Assembly: GCA_965363355.1 (NCBI GenBank)
Contig: CBDTTM010000185.1
Location: 1-5,086 of the forward strand
DNA length: 5,086 bases
Reading direction: 5' to 3'
DNA from: CBDTTM01 sp965363355
GTDB lineage: Bacteria; Bacillota; Negativicutes; Selenomonadales; Selenomonadaceae
Below, in pieces: positions 1-4,999 of this stretch (position 1 is its first letter; each line of letters opens with the position of its first letter). The translations under genes and the position numbers were made by a program. Below the pieces are notes generated by a model. It ran no database searches. It saw only the letters and a list, made by a program, of their open reading frames with translations, and was not told where the DNA came from.

Positions 1-150
1 CATATGGAGATTCCCCGATGGATACGGAAACATTTCCAATACATAGTATTCTGGCTTGCTGCGATCGAGTTCTGTTTTATAAACATTGTTTTCTTCCCAT
101 AGCGTCTGCCATTTTTTTTCAATCTCCTGGGGAGAATATCTTTCATTCAT
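1..150 (-). CDS. leuS: Leucyl-tRNA synthetase, N-terminal 50 residues (partial, runs off left edge)
   Basis: This is the 5' end of a leucyl-tRNA synthetase gene. The cytoplasmic class I enzyme attaches leucine to tRNA-Leu using ATP. The 50 visible residues begin MNERYSPQEIEKKW and end EMFPYPSGNLHM. The block FPYPSGNLHM is the bacterial LeuS signature leading into the HMGH form of the class I HIGH motif, and the window edge falls right after HM (residues 49-50). I chose the ATG at 148-150 because it lies 8 nt after a strong AAGGAGG and gives the usual short LeuS N-terminus. A closer ATG at 152-154 is out of frame and hits a stop after three codons. The gene lies downstream of a leucine-type T-box leader with its own promoter, so it should be induced when uncharged tRNA-Leu accumulates. 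Identity is very secure; nothing can be said about the missing editing and anticodon domains. Confidence 0.96.
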   Translation of the reverse strand, partial: MNERYSPQEIEKKWQTLWEENNVYKTELDRSKPEYYVLEMFPYPSGNLHM

Positions 151-158
151 ACATTTTT

Positions 159-165
159 CCTCCTT
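159..165 (-). promoter_or_regulatory. Ribosome binding site of leuS
   Basis: On the minus strand the sequence reads AAGGAGG, close to a full anti-16S match, 8 nt before the leuS ATG at 150. The competing ATG at 154 is only 4 nt away and encodes just Met-Tyr-Glu before TGA, overlapping the real start. The spacing and the LeuS homology of the downstream frame decide the start. Confidence 0.85.
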
Positions 166-192
166 AAAATCAAACATGCTAAAGCATACACT

Positions 193-233
193 AAAAAAAA
201 TAATCGTCCCTTGGCTTTTACGCCAGGGACGAT
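193..233 (-). terminator. Intrinsic terminator of the leuS T-box leader
   Basis: Reading on the minus strand, arm ATCGTCCCT (233-225) plus GGC at the top... the stem is formed by 233-222 with 215-203, with one unpaired base at 212 and a 6-nt loop at 216-221. A run of T residues follows at 200-193. The 5' arm contains the CGTCCCT that the T-box core captures in the antiterminator, so the two structures exclude each other. This is the transcriptional switch for leuS. Confidence 0.93.
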
Positions 234-447
234 TTTATCGCGGTACCACCCTGATTGACGACAAATGCCGCCCTCTCTAATCTTAACGCAATCAACGGCG
301 AATAAATTCGCTCCTCCACAGCGAGTTCAATTCCCCCACGCACTAGCTCGCATCAACCGCCAGTTTTCTGTAGAGCAGGAAAAATTTACTATTCTGTCTC
401 TTCGGATTTCAGCTGCCAAAACTCAGTTTCAGCTTTAAATACAACTG
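193..447 (-). promoter_or_regulatory. T-box riboswitch, leucine-specific (leuS leader)
   Basis: This is an untranslated leader that senses the charging state of tRNA-Leu and controls read-through into leuS. The T-box core AGGGTGGTACCGCG is textbook and sits at 252-239 (minus strand). Its UGGU can pair with the ACCA 3' end of uncharged tRNA. AGGG and GCG pair with CGTCCCT at 231-225 to form the antiterminator, and that same segment is the 5' arm of the terminator. Stem I lies upstream: an AGTA motif at 390-387, following a GAGACAG segment, resembles the conserved 5' side. On the 3' side the CTC at 325-323, preceded by GAA and followed by G, is the best candidate for the specifier codon (Leu). 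A further hairpin with arms 272-267 and 262-257 precedes the T-box. I did not assign Stems II and III individually. The 5' boundary is the start predicted from the promoter at 454-483. Confidence 0.93.
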
Positions 448-453
448 CTATAT

Positions 454-483
454 ATTATAGCCCAATGCCGGCAAAAAAGTCAA
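454..483 (-). promoter_or_regulatory. Promoter of the leuS T-box leader
   Basis: On the minus strand there is TTGACT (483-478), an 18-nt spacer and a perfect TATAAT (459-454). This predicts a start near 447 and a leader of roughly 300 nt. The first three bases of the -35 box are the last three stem bases of the ileS terminator, and the terminator's T-tract lies at the edge of the spacer, so the two elements share DNA. This is a sigma-70/sigma-A type prediction based on pattern only. Confidence 0.82.
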
Positions 484-506
484 GGCAGGCCTTGCAGCCT
501 GCCTTG
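473..506 (-). terminator. Intrinsic terminator of ileS
   Basis: A perfect 10-bp stem joins CAAGGCAGGC (506-497 on the minus strand) to its complement at 490-481 through a 6-nt loop. On the minus strand it is followed by AC and then six T residues (478-473). It begins about 21 nt after the ileS stop codon, the normal position for the end of that transcript. On the other strand the stem is followed by only four T residues, so terminating rightward transcription is less likely. Confidence 0.88.
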
Positions 507-527
507 TTTTAGCCTATTAGAGCAACA

Positions 528-3500
528 TTATTTTATGCTCAATTCGACTTTTTCCCCATTGATGTTCCATTCTTTGCTAAAACCATCTTTTTCATTTGTT
601 TTGATCGCTTCAGCCAATACAATATCTTTGATTGCAGCCTCATTCTTTTGCACAAGTGCTGCTACCTTATCATTGCCATTGACGTAAACTGTAATCTTAT
701 CCATGACTTCAAACTTATTTTCTTTTCGCATTGTCTGAATCTTGCTGATTACTTCACGCACAAAACCTTCTTCGACAAGTGCGTCGCTAAGTGTGGTCTC
801 GAGCGCGACCGTCACACCATTATAACGCTCTGCAACAAAACCTTCGGTCTGTGCCATCGACACTTCAACATCTTCTGGAACAAGGACTACTTCGCCGCCA
901 GCAAGTGATAACTCCAACTTACCAGTTTTATCAAGTGATTCTTTGGCTTCGTGGCCATTGAGCGTTGCCAAAGCCGCTTTTATTTCACCGATTTGCTTGC
1001 CGACTTTTGGACCGAGCGTCTTAAACTGCGGCTTAAAGCTATAGCTCAAATACTCTTCCATATCGTCTTTAAAGGTAACCTGTTTGACGTTTAGCTCATC
1101 TTCAACGATTTCTTTGTAGAATTCATTGAGCTCGCCATCGGCTTTCACATACATATTGCCAATTGGCTGGCGGTTTTTGATATTCGCCGTATTGCGAGCC
1201 GCACGCCCGAGCGTTACGATTTCAAGGACAAGCTCCATATCCTTTTCCAAAGAAGCATCGATCGATTCTTCTCGAACTGCCGGGAAATCACACAGATGGA
1301 TGCTCTCCGGAGCAGAGGAATCGACACTGCAAACGAGGTTTTGATAGATTTCTTCCGTCATGAACGGAATCATCGGCGCTGCCGCTTTGATAGTCGTGAC
1401 CAAAGCCGTGTAAAGCGTCATGTAGGCGTTGATTTTATCTTGGGTGAGTTCTTTTGCCCAGAAACGTTCTCTGCTTCTTCTTACGTACCAATTACTCAGC
1501 TCATCGACAAAACCTTGCAATGCTTTGGCTGTTTCTGTCACTTTATAATTGGACAGATTGTCATCGACCGTCTTAACTAAGGTATTGAGGCGCGAGAGCA
1601 GCCATTTATCCATAACAGGCAATGTGCTATAGTCAAGCTCGTATTTCGATGCGTCAAAGCCATCGATATTGGCATAAAGGACAAAGAATGCATACGTATT
1701 CCATAAAGTCCCCATGAACTTGCGTTGGCCTTCTTTTACCGCTCCATCATGGAAACGGTTTGGCAGCCACGGTGCACTATTTTCATAGAAATACCAACGA
1801 ATCGCATCCGCACCATGTGTCCGCAATGCGTCCATCGGGTCTACAGCATTGCCTTTAGACTTGCTCATCTTGCGTCCATTCTCATCTTGGACGTGACCGA
1901 GAACGATGACGTTCTTATATGGCGCTTTATTGAAGAGCAGCGTAGAAATCGCAATCAAAGAATAGAACCAACCGCGTGTCTGGTCGACTGCTTCCGAAAT
2001 GAAATCCGCTGGATAGTTTTCTTCAAAGATATCTTTGTTTTCAAACGGATAGTGCCACTGTGCAAATGGCATGGAACCAGAATCGAACCAGCAATCGATG
2101 ACTTCCGGTACACGATGCATCTGCTTACCGCAAGATGGACATTTGATGGTAACCTTATCAATGAACGGGCGATGCAGTTCAATTTCATCTGGACAATTGT
2201 CTGACATGTTTTTGAGCTCTTCAATAGAACCAATTGCATGCTGGTGCCCGCAGCTGCATTCCCAGACATTTAGCGGCGTTCCCCAATAACGGTTACGGCT
2301 GATCCCCCAGTCCTGCAAGTTTTCGAGCCAATCGCCAAAGCGGCCTTTACCGATGCTTTCCGGAATCCAATTGACGGTGTTGTTATTTCGAATCAAATCT
2401 TCTTTGACGGAAGTCATCTTGATGAACCAGGATTCACGCGCATAATAGATAAGCGGTGTATCACAACGCCAGCAATGTGGATAGCTGTGTTCAAACACAG
2501 GTGCTTTAAAGAGCAATCCCTTTATTTTGAGATCTTTTAAGATAAGTGGATCAGCATCTTTGACAAAGGTTCCCGCCCAGTCCGTATCCGCAGTCAACTC
2601 ACCCTTGCCATCGACAAACTGGACAAAAGGCATATCGTATTTGCGGCATACACGTGAATCGTCTTCACCAAAAGCCGGTGCCATATGAACGATACCAGAA
2701 CCATCGCTCGTCGTTACATAATCGTCACAAGTGACAATAAATGCTTTCTTCTTGATTAATTTTTCCGCATATGGATAAAGCGGTTCATATTCTTTATACT
2801 CAAGGTCTTTTCCTGGGAAAGTCGCCAGAATTTCTGTTTCACCTTCAAATACGCTTTCAATCAAGTCCTTTGCCATATAATAAACGACATCGTCTTGACG
2901 TACTTTAGCATAGGTGATCTGTGGATTTACACAAAGTGCCAAATTGGATGGCAACGTCCATGGCGTAGTCGTCCAAGCTAAGAAATACGCGTCTTCGCCT
3001 TTGACCTTAAACTTGACAAAGGCCGATTTTTCCTTAACATCTTTATACCCCTGCGCTACTTCATGCGAAGAAAGCGGTGTTCCGCAACGAGGGCAATACG
3101 GGACAATTTTATGGCCTTTATATAATAGATCTTTTTCCCAAATCTGCTTTAAAGCCCACCATTCCGATTCAATGAAATTATTATGATAGGTCACATATGG
3201 GTCGTCCATATCTGCCCAAAAGCCTACATGTCCGGAAAATTCTTCCCACATGCCTTTGTACTGCCAAACGCTTTCCTTACATTTCTGAATAAATGGTTCC
3301 ATACCATATTTTTCAATCTGTTCTTTGCCATTTAGACCCAACTGTTTTTCCACTTCAAGCTCAACCGGAAGCCCATGGGTATCCCAGCCGGCCTTACGGC
3401 GGATCTTATGACCTTTCATCGTCTGAAAACGGGGAATCATATCTTTGATTACACGAGTGAGGACATGTCCGATATGCGGTTTTCCATTCGCTGTCGGCGG

Positions 3501-3638
3501 CCCGTCATAAAAGGTAAACGAAGGCGAGCCTTCTCTTTGTTCAATGCTTTTTTTGAAAATATCATGGTCCTGCCAAAATTTTTCGGTTTTTTGTTCGCGT
3601 TCGACAAAATTAAGATTTGTTTCTACTTTGTTATACAA
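528..3638 (-). CDS. ileS: Isoleucyl-tRNA synthetase, type 2 (eukaryote-like), 1036 residues
   Basis: This cytoplasmic class I synthetase charges tRNA-Ile with isoleucine using ATP and removes mischarged valine in its CP1 editing domain. Visible features in order: PPTANGKPHIGH with canonical HIGH at residues 55-58; GWDTHGLPVE around 84-93; Cys pairs CPRC (182-185), CWRC (389-392), CSC (461-463) and CPSC (500-503) that could bind zinc; editing-domain blocks TTTPWTLPSN (223-232) and GSGIVHMAPAFGEDD (313-327); and KMSKS at 590-594. The anticodon-binding helical domain contains NWYVRRSRERFW (716-727). The C-terminal 250 residues contain no cysteine, so the C-terminal zinc finger of type 1 bacterial IleS is absent. 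Together with the length this points to type 2, the group known for low mupirocin sensitivity. The start is TTG, 7 nt after AGGAGGG, and there is no in-frame ATG nearby. Expression is controlled by the isoleucine T-box leader at 3639-3960; the gene ends at its own terminator. Confidence 0.97.
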   Translation of the reverse strand: MYNKVETNLNFVEREQKTEKFWQDHDIFKKSIEQREGSPSFTFYDGPPTANGKPHIGHVLTRVIKDMIPRFQTMKGHKIRRKAGWDTHGLPVELEVEKQLGLNGKEQIEKYGMEPFIQKCKESVWQYKGMWEEFSGHVGFWADMDDPYVTYHNNFIESEWWALKQIWEKDLLYKGHKIVPYCPRCGTPLSSHEVAQGYKDVKEKSAFVKFKVKGEDAYFLAWTTTPWTLPSNLALCVNPQITYAKVRQDDVVYYMAKDLIESVFEGETEILATFPGKDLEYKEYEPLYPYAEKLIKKKAFIVTCDDYVTTSDGSGIVHMAPAFGEDDSRVCRKYDMPFVQFVDGKGELTADTDWAGTFVKDADPLILKDLKIKGLLFKAPVFEHSYPHCWRCDTPLIYYARESWFIKMTSVKEDLIRNNNTVNWIPESIGKGRFGDWLENLQDWGISRNRYWGTPLNVWECSCGHQHAIGSIEELKNMSDNCPDEIELHRPFIDKVTIKCPSCGKQMHRVPEVIDCWFDSGSMPFAQWHYPFENKDIFEENYPADFISEAVDQTRGWFYSLIAISTLLFNKAPYKNVIVLGHVQDENGRKMSKSKGNAVDPMDALRTHGADAIRWYFYENSAPWLPNRFHDGAVKEGQRKFMGTLWNTYAFFVLYANIDGFDASKYELDYSTLPVMDKWLLSRLNTLVKTVDDNLSNYKVTETAKALQGFVDELSNWYVRRSRERFWAKELTQDKINAYMTLYTALVTTIKAAAPMIPFMTEEIYQNLVCSVDSSAPESIHLCDFPAVREESIDASLEKDMELVLEIVTLGRAARNTANIKNRQPIGNMYVKADGELNEFYKEIVEDELNVKQVTFKDDMEEYLSYSFKPQFKTLGPKVGKQIGEIKAALATLNGHEAKESLDKTGKLELSLAGGEVVLVPEDVEVSMAQTEGFVAERYNGVTVALETTLSDALVEEGFVREVISKIQTMRKENKFEVMDKITVYVNGNDKVAALVQKNEAAIKDIVLAEAIKTNEKDGFSKEWNINGEKVELSIK

Positions 3639-3645
3639 TGAAATT

Positions 3646-3652
3646 CCCTCCT
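3646..3652 (-). promoter_or_regulatory. Ribosome binding site of ileS, supporting a TTG start
   Basis: AGGAGGG on the minus strand lies 7 nt before TTG at 3638-3636, the correct distance. The next in-frame methionine is at residue 67, inside the catalytic domain, so TTG is the only sensible start. The site directly abuts the T-tract of the second leader terminator (3653-3694), so any termination there would stop the RNA right at the ribosome binding site. Confidence 0.85.
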
Positions 3653-3694
3653 AAAAAATAAAAGCTTCCATCCTGCGAACAGGATGAAAGCTTT
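3653..3694 (-). terminator. Second leader terminator of ileS (T2), immediately before the ribosome binding site
   Basis: A 15-bp stem joins 3694-3680 to 3675-3661 with a TTCG loop (3679-3676), and all positions pair apart from one G-U. The minus-strand tail is TTTTATTTTTT, ending next to AGGAGGG. The 5' arm repeats the antiterminator-competent segment of T1, including TCATCCTGTT. It is stronger than T1. It may be a second switch point, a partial constitutive attenuator, or an element that survives in the mature mRNA. Its role is inferred from sequence. Confidence 0.8.
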
Positions 3695-3747
3695 CTGCAC
3701 TTCATAAACTAAAAAAACTCCCACCCTAAAAAACAGGATGAAAGCTT
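3678..3747 (-). repeat. Exact 16-nt direct repeat in the 5' arms of T1 and T2
   Basis: The minus-strand sequence AAGCTTTCATCCTGTT occurs at 3747-3732 and again at 3693-3678, with starts 54 nt apart. Each copy supplies the 5' arm of one terminator hairpin and contains TCATCCT, the complement of the T-box strand. The match stops at the T1 and T2 loops, so a duplication or conversion of the regulatory segment is likely, rather than chance. Confidence 0.9.
3711..3744 (-). terminator. First leader terminator of ileS (T1), partner of the T-box antiterminator
   Basis: On the minus strand CTTTCATCCT (3744-3735) pairs over 10 bp, with three G-U pairs, to AGGGTGGGAG (3727-3718). The 7-nt loop is GTTTTTT, and a run of seven T residues follows at 3717-3711. 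The TCATCCT of the 5' arm is exactly what the T-box strand needs for the antiterminator, so T1 is the conventional T-box terminator. Confidence 0.85.
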
Positions 3748-3960
3748 AGCTGTCATTATACCACCTATTTCACATACCAACATATGCTACCCTGATAACG
3801 GTGGGAACCGGCACAGCCTACTTGAAATCTTTCAGCCTGCAACTCCGGAGTGATTTTCCATCTTAGACGACTCATACCGATCTCACACTTACACCGGCTC
3901 GCTTGGATTTTTATCTAAAATTTACTGTCTCCATCAACATTGTTTTATTATATGTTTATG
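3711..3960 (-). promoter_or_regulatory. T-box riboswitch, isoleucine-specific (ileS leader) with a divergent T-box core
   Basis: This leader senses uncharged tRNA-Ile. From the 5' side: GGAGACAGTA (3932-3923) resembles the conserved start of Stem I; the distal arm includes CCGGT paired with ATCGG; the candidate specifier ATC (Ile) is at 3854-3852, preceded by GAAA and followed by A; and AAGTAGGCTGTGCCGG followed by CCGTTATC matches the conserved Stem II/III region. The T-box strand AGGTGGTATAATGA lies at 3766-3753. It keeps UGGU for pairing with ACCA of tRNA-Ile but lacks the usual ACCGCG. A compensated antiterminator is still possible: AAATAGG pairs with CCTGTTT, a 7-nt TGGTATA bulge follows, then ATGA pairs with TCAT (3741-3738). 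The terminator T1 uses the same segment. The 5' end depends on which of two overlapping promoters is used (start near 3960 or 3940). Confidence 0.92.
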
Positions 3961-3976
3961 TTTGTAATAGTATCAC
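3947..3976 (-). promoter_or_regulatory. Candidate promoter of the ileS leader (downstream option)
   Basis: Minus-strand GTGATA (3976-3971, four of six consensus positions), an 18-nt spacer and a perfect TATAAT (3952-3947) predict a start near 3940, only a few bases before the Stem I sequence begins. It is an alternative to, or works together with, the promoter at 3967-3995. Confidence 0.5.
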
Positions 3977-3995
3977 AGACCACACGAAATTTCAA
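3967..3995 (-). promoter_or_regulatory. Candidate promoter of the ileS leader (upstream option)
   Basis: Minus-strand TTGAAA (3995-3990) is followed by a 17-nt spacer and TACTAT (3972-3967), predicting a start near 3960 and a leader of about 320 nt. It matches the consensus at five of six and four of six positions. It overlaps a second candidate at 3947-3976, and only start mapping can tell which is used. Confidence 0.6.
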
Positions 3996-4077
3996 ATAAA
4001 ATATTGCAAACTTTACTTGTTTTTATAGATTTATGACAAAGATTACCGTGAATAAATTTTTCAAATACAGCTACGCA

Positions 4078-4106
4078 TTGCATATTCAAATTGGATTCTT
4101 TATAAT
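4078..4106 (+). promoter_or_regulatory. Promoter of lgt
   Basis: TTGCAT (4078-4083), a 17-nt spacer and a perfect TATAAT (4101-4106) predict a start near 4113. This gives a 5' untranslated region of under 20 nt with no room for a leader switch. The -35 box is weak (three of six). It diverges from the ileS promoters; the two -35 boxes are about 82 bp apart and the DNA between them (3996-4077) is AT-rich with no feature I can name. Confidence 0.6.
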
Positions 4107-4115
4107 AAAGAAATC

Positions 4116-4123
4116 AAAGGGGG
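4116..4123 (+). promoter_or_regulatory. Ribosome binding site of lgt, supporting a TTG start
   Basis: AAAGGGGG ends 7 nt before TTG at 4131-4133. A second TTG at 4126-4128 is out of frame and too close. The encoded protein begins MHQYLFFIGDFPIRAYG, the expected start of Lgt before its first membrane segment, which supports this initiation site. Confidence 0.75.
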
Positions 4124-4130
4124 CATTGCA

Positions 4131-4961
4131 TTGCATCAATATCTATTTTTTATCGGTGATTTTCCTATTCGCGCCTATGGGCTCGTTTTAAGCTGCAGTA
4201 TCATTTTAGCCACAGGCGTTGCCTATTTTCTCGCCAAGCAAGATGGACGCTGGCATAATCATATCGTCGACATGGGCATCTATTGTGGTCTGGGCGGCAT
4301 CCTCGGTGCTAGGCTTTGGGATGTACTATTTTTTGACTGGGGCTATTATCAGCATCACCTGACTGAAATTTTCAATGTATGGCAAGGCGGCATGGCAATT
4401 CAAGGCGGTATTGTTTTAGGTGTCACGGTGGGCATCTTATATACCAAACGCCATAAAATCGATACCTGGGCACTGGCAGACATTATGGCTCCGGCAATCA
4501 TCTTAGGCCAAGCACTCGGTCGCTGTGCGAATCTACTCAATGGCGATGCCTTTGGTGCCCCGACCGGCAGTGCCTTTGGCATCATTTACCCGGCAACTAC
4601 ACTTGCATATCATACGTATGGGGACCAACCGCTATGGCCAGCAGAAATTTGGGAAGGGCAGCTCGATATGGTAATCTTTGCTCTACTCTTGATGTTCCGC
4701 TCCACCAATCATCGCAAAGGACAAGCTTTTACCCTTTATGTTTTATTGTACTCATTAGCACGCTTTTTCCTCGAATATCTACGAGGCGATTACAATGAAC
4801 TCGTTTTCGGTTTAGTAAAATCTGCTCAAATGACAAGTTTGTGTGCTTTCGCCATTGCCCTGTGCGTGTTTATTTACCTCGGCGGCAAAAAAACAGCCGA
4901 AACAATACCTGAAACAACAAGTCCAGATATATCTCGAAAAAATAAAAAAAGAAAACTTTAA
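4131..4961 (+). CDS. lgt: Prolipoprotein diacylglyceryl transferase, 276 residues
   Basis: Lgt is the membrane enzyme that moves diacylglycerol from phosphatidylglycerol to the lipobox cysteine of prolipoproteins, the first step of lipoprotein maturation. Length and hydrophobic pattern fit the family (about seven membrane segments). Family blocks: IRAYG (13-17; Y16 aligns with E. coli Tyr26), GGILGARLWDVLF (55-67), WQGGMAIQGG (84-93), LGRCANLLNGDAFG (129-142) and Y207 followed by RFFLEYLRGD (211-220; R211 and E215 align with Arg239 and Glu243). R131, N134 and G142 align with the important Arg143, Asn146 and Gly154. Departures are D139 where E. coli has Glu151 and Q91 where it has His103. The last 25 residues are hydrophilic and Lys/Arg-rich, probably cytoplasmic. 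The gene stands alone, divergent from ileS; I see no terminator after the TAA. A consensus promoter begins 9 nt beyond the stop. Identification is secure; the alignments are from memory. Confidence 0.96.
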   Translation: MHQYLFFIGDFPIRAYGLVLSCSIILATGVAYFLAKQDGRWHNHIVDMGIYCGLGGILGARLWDVLFFDWGYYQHHLTEIFNVWQGGMAIQGGIVLGVTVGILYTKRHKIDTWALADIMAPAIILGQALGRCANLLNGDAFGAPTGSAFGIIYPATTLAYHTYGDQPLWPAEIWEGQLDMVIFALLLMFRSTNHRKGQAFTLYVLLYSLARFFLEYLRGDYNELVFGLVKSAQMTSLCAFAIALCVFIYLGGKKTAETIPETTSPDISRKNKKRKL

Positions 4962-4970
4962 AATATTCTA

Positions 4971-4999
4971 TTGACATCCAAATGAACTATCAGTATAAT
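4971..4999 (+). promoter_or_regulatory. Perfect consensus promoter reading out of the window, with A-rich upstream region
   Basis: TTGACA (4971-4976), a 17-nt spacer and TATAAT (4994-4999) match the consensus at all 12 positions. The preceding 30-odd bases (about 4936-4970) are nearly all A and T with A-tracts, like an UP element, and overlap the end of lgt. The predicted start is near 5006. The 80 bases downstream hold a small inverted repeat (ATATTG at 5002-5007, CAATAT at 5017-5022) but no recognisable ribosome binding site or gene start, so the transcript has a leader of at least 80 nt or is a non-coding or stable RNA. Confidence 0.82.

Noticed and set aside
86..280. Plus-strand open frame of 64 codons across the leuS start and T-box
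   Set aside because: It lies antisense to the leuS start and to a clear T-box terminator, has no ribosome binding site, and the product resembles nothing I know.
1725..2204. Plus-strand open frame of 159 codons inside ileS, and shorter plus-strand frames at 648-908, 1126-1344, 1296-1580, 2071-2289, 2914-3186 and 3375-3641
   Set aside because: All are antisense shadows of the continuous, highly conserved ileS reading frame and lack ribosome binding sites and recognisable domains.
1955..2269. Minus-strand open frame of 104 codons inside ileS
   Set aside because: Same strand as ileS but a different frame, entirely within conserved catalytic-domain sequence; a shadow frame.
3718..3727. AGGGTGGGAG as a second T-box core (tandem T-box)
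   Set aside because: It looks like the start of a T-box, but the base after UGG is G and the rest of the core is absent. No second Stem I or specifier precedes it; it is the 3' arm of T1.
3661..3747. Repeats in the ileS leader as ends of an insertion sequence or a recombination site
   Set aside because: The repeats are the arms of terminator hairpins with T-tracts in a T-box leader, with no transposase or target-site duplication; regulation explains them better.
4400..4585. Minus-strand open frame of 61 codons inside lgt
   Set aside because: Antisense to the conserved Lgt signature region; no independent start signals.
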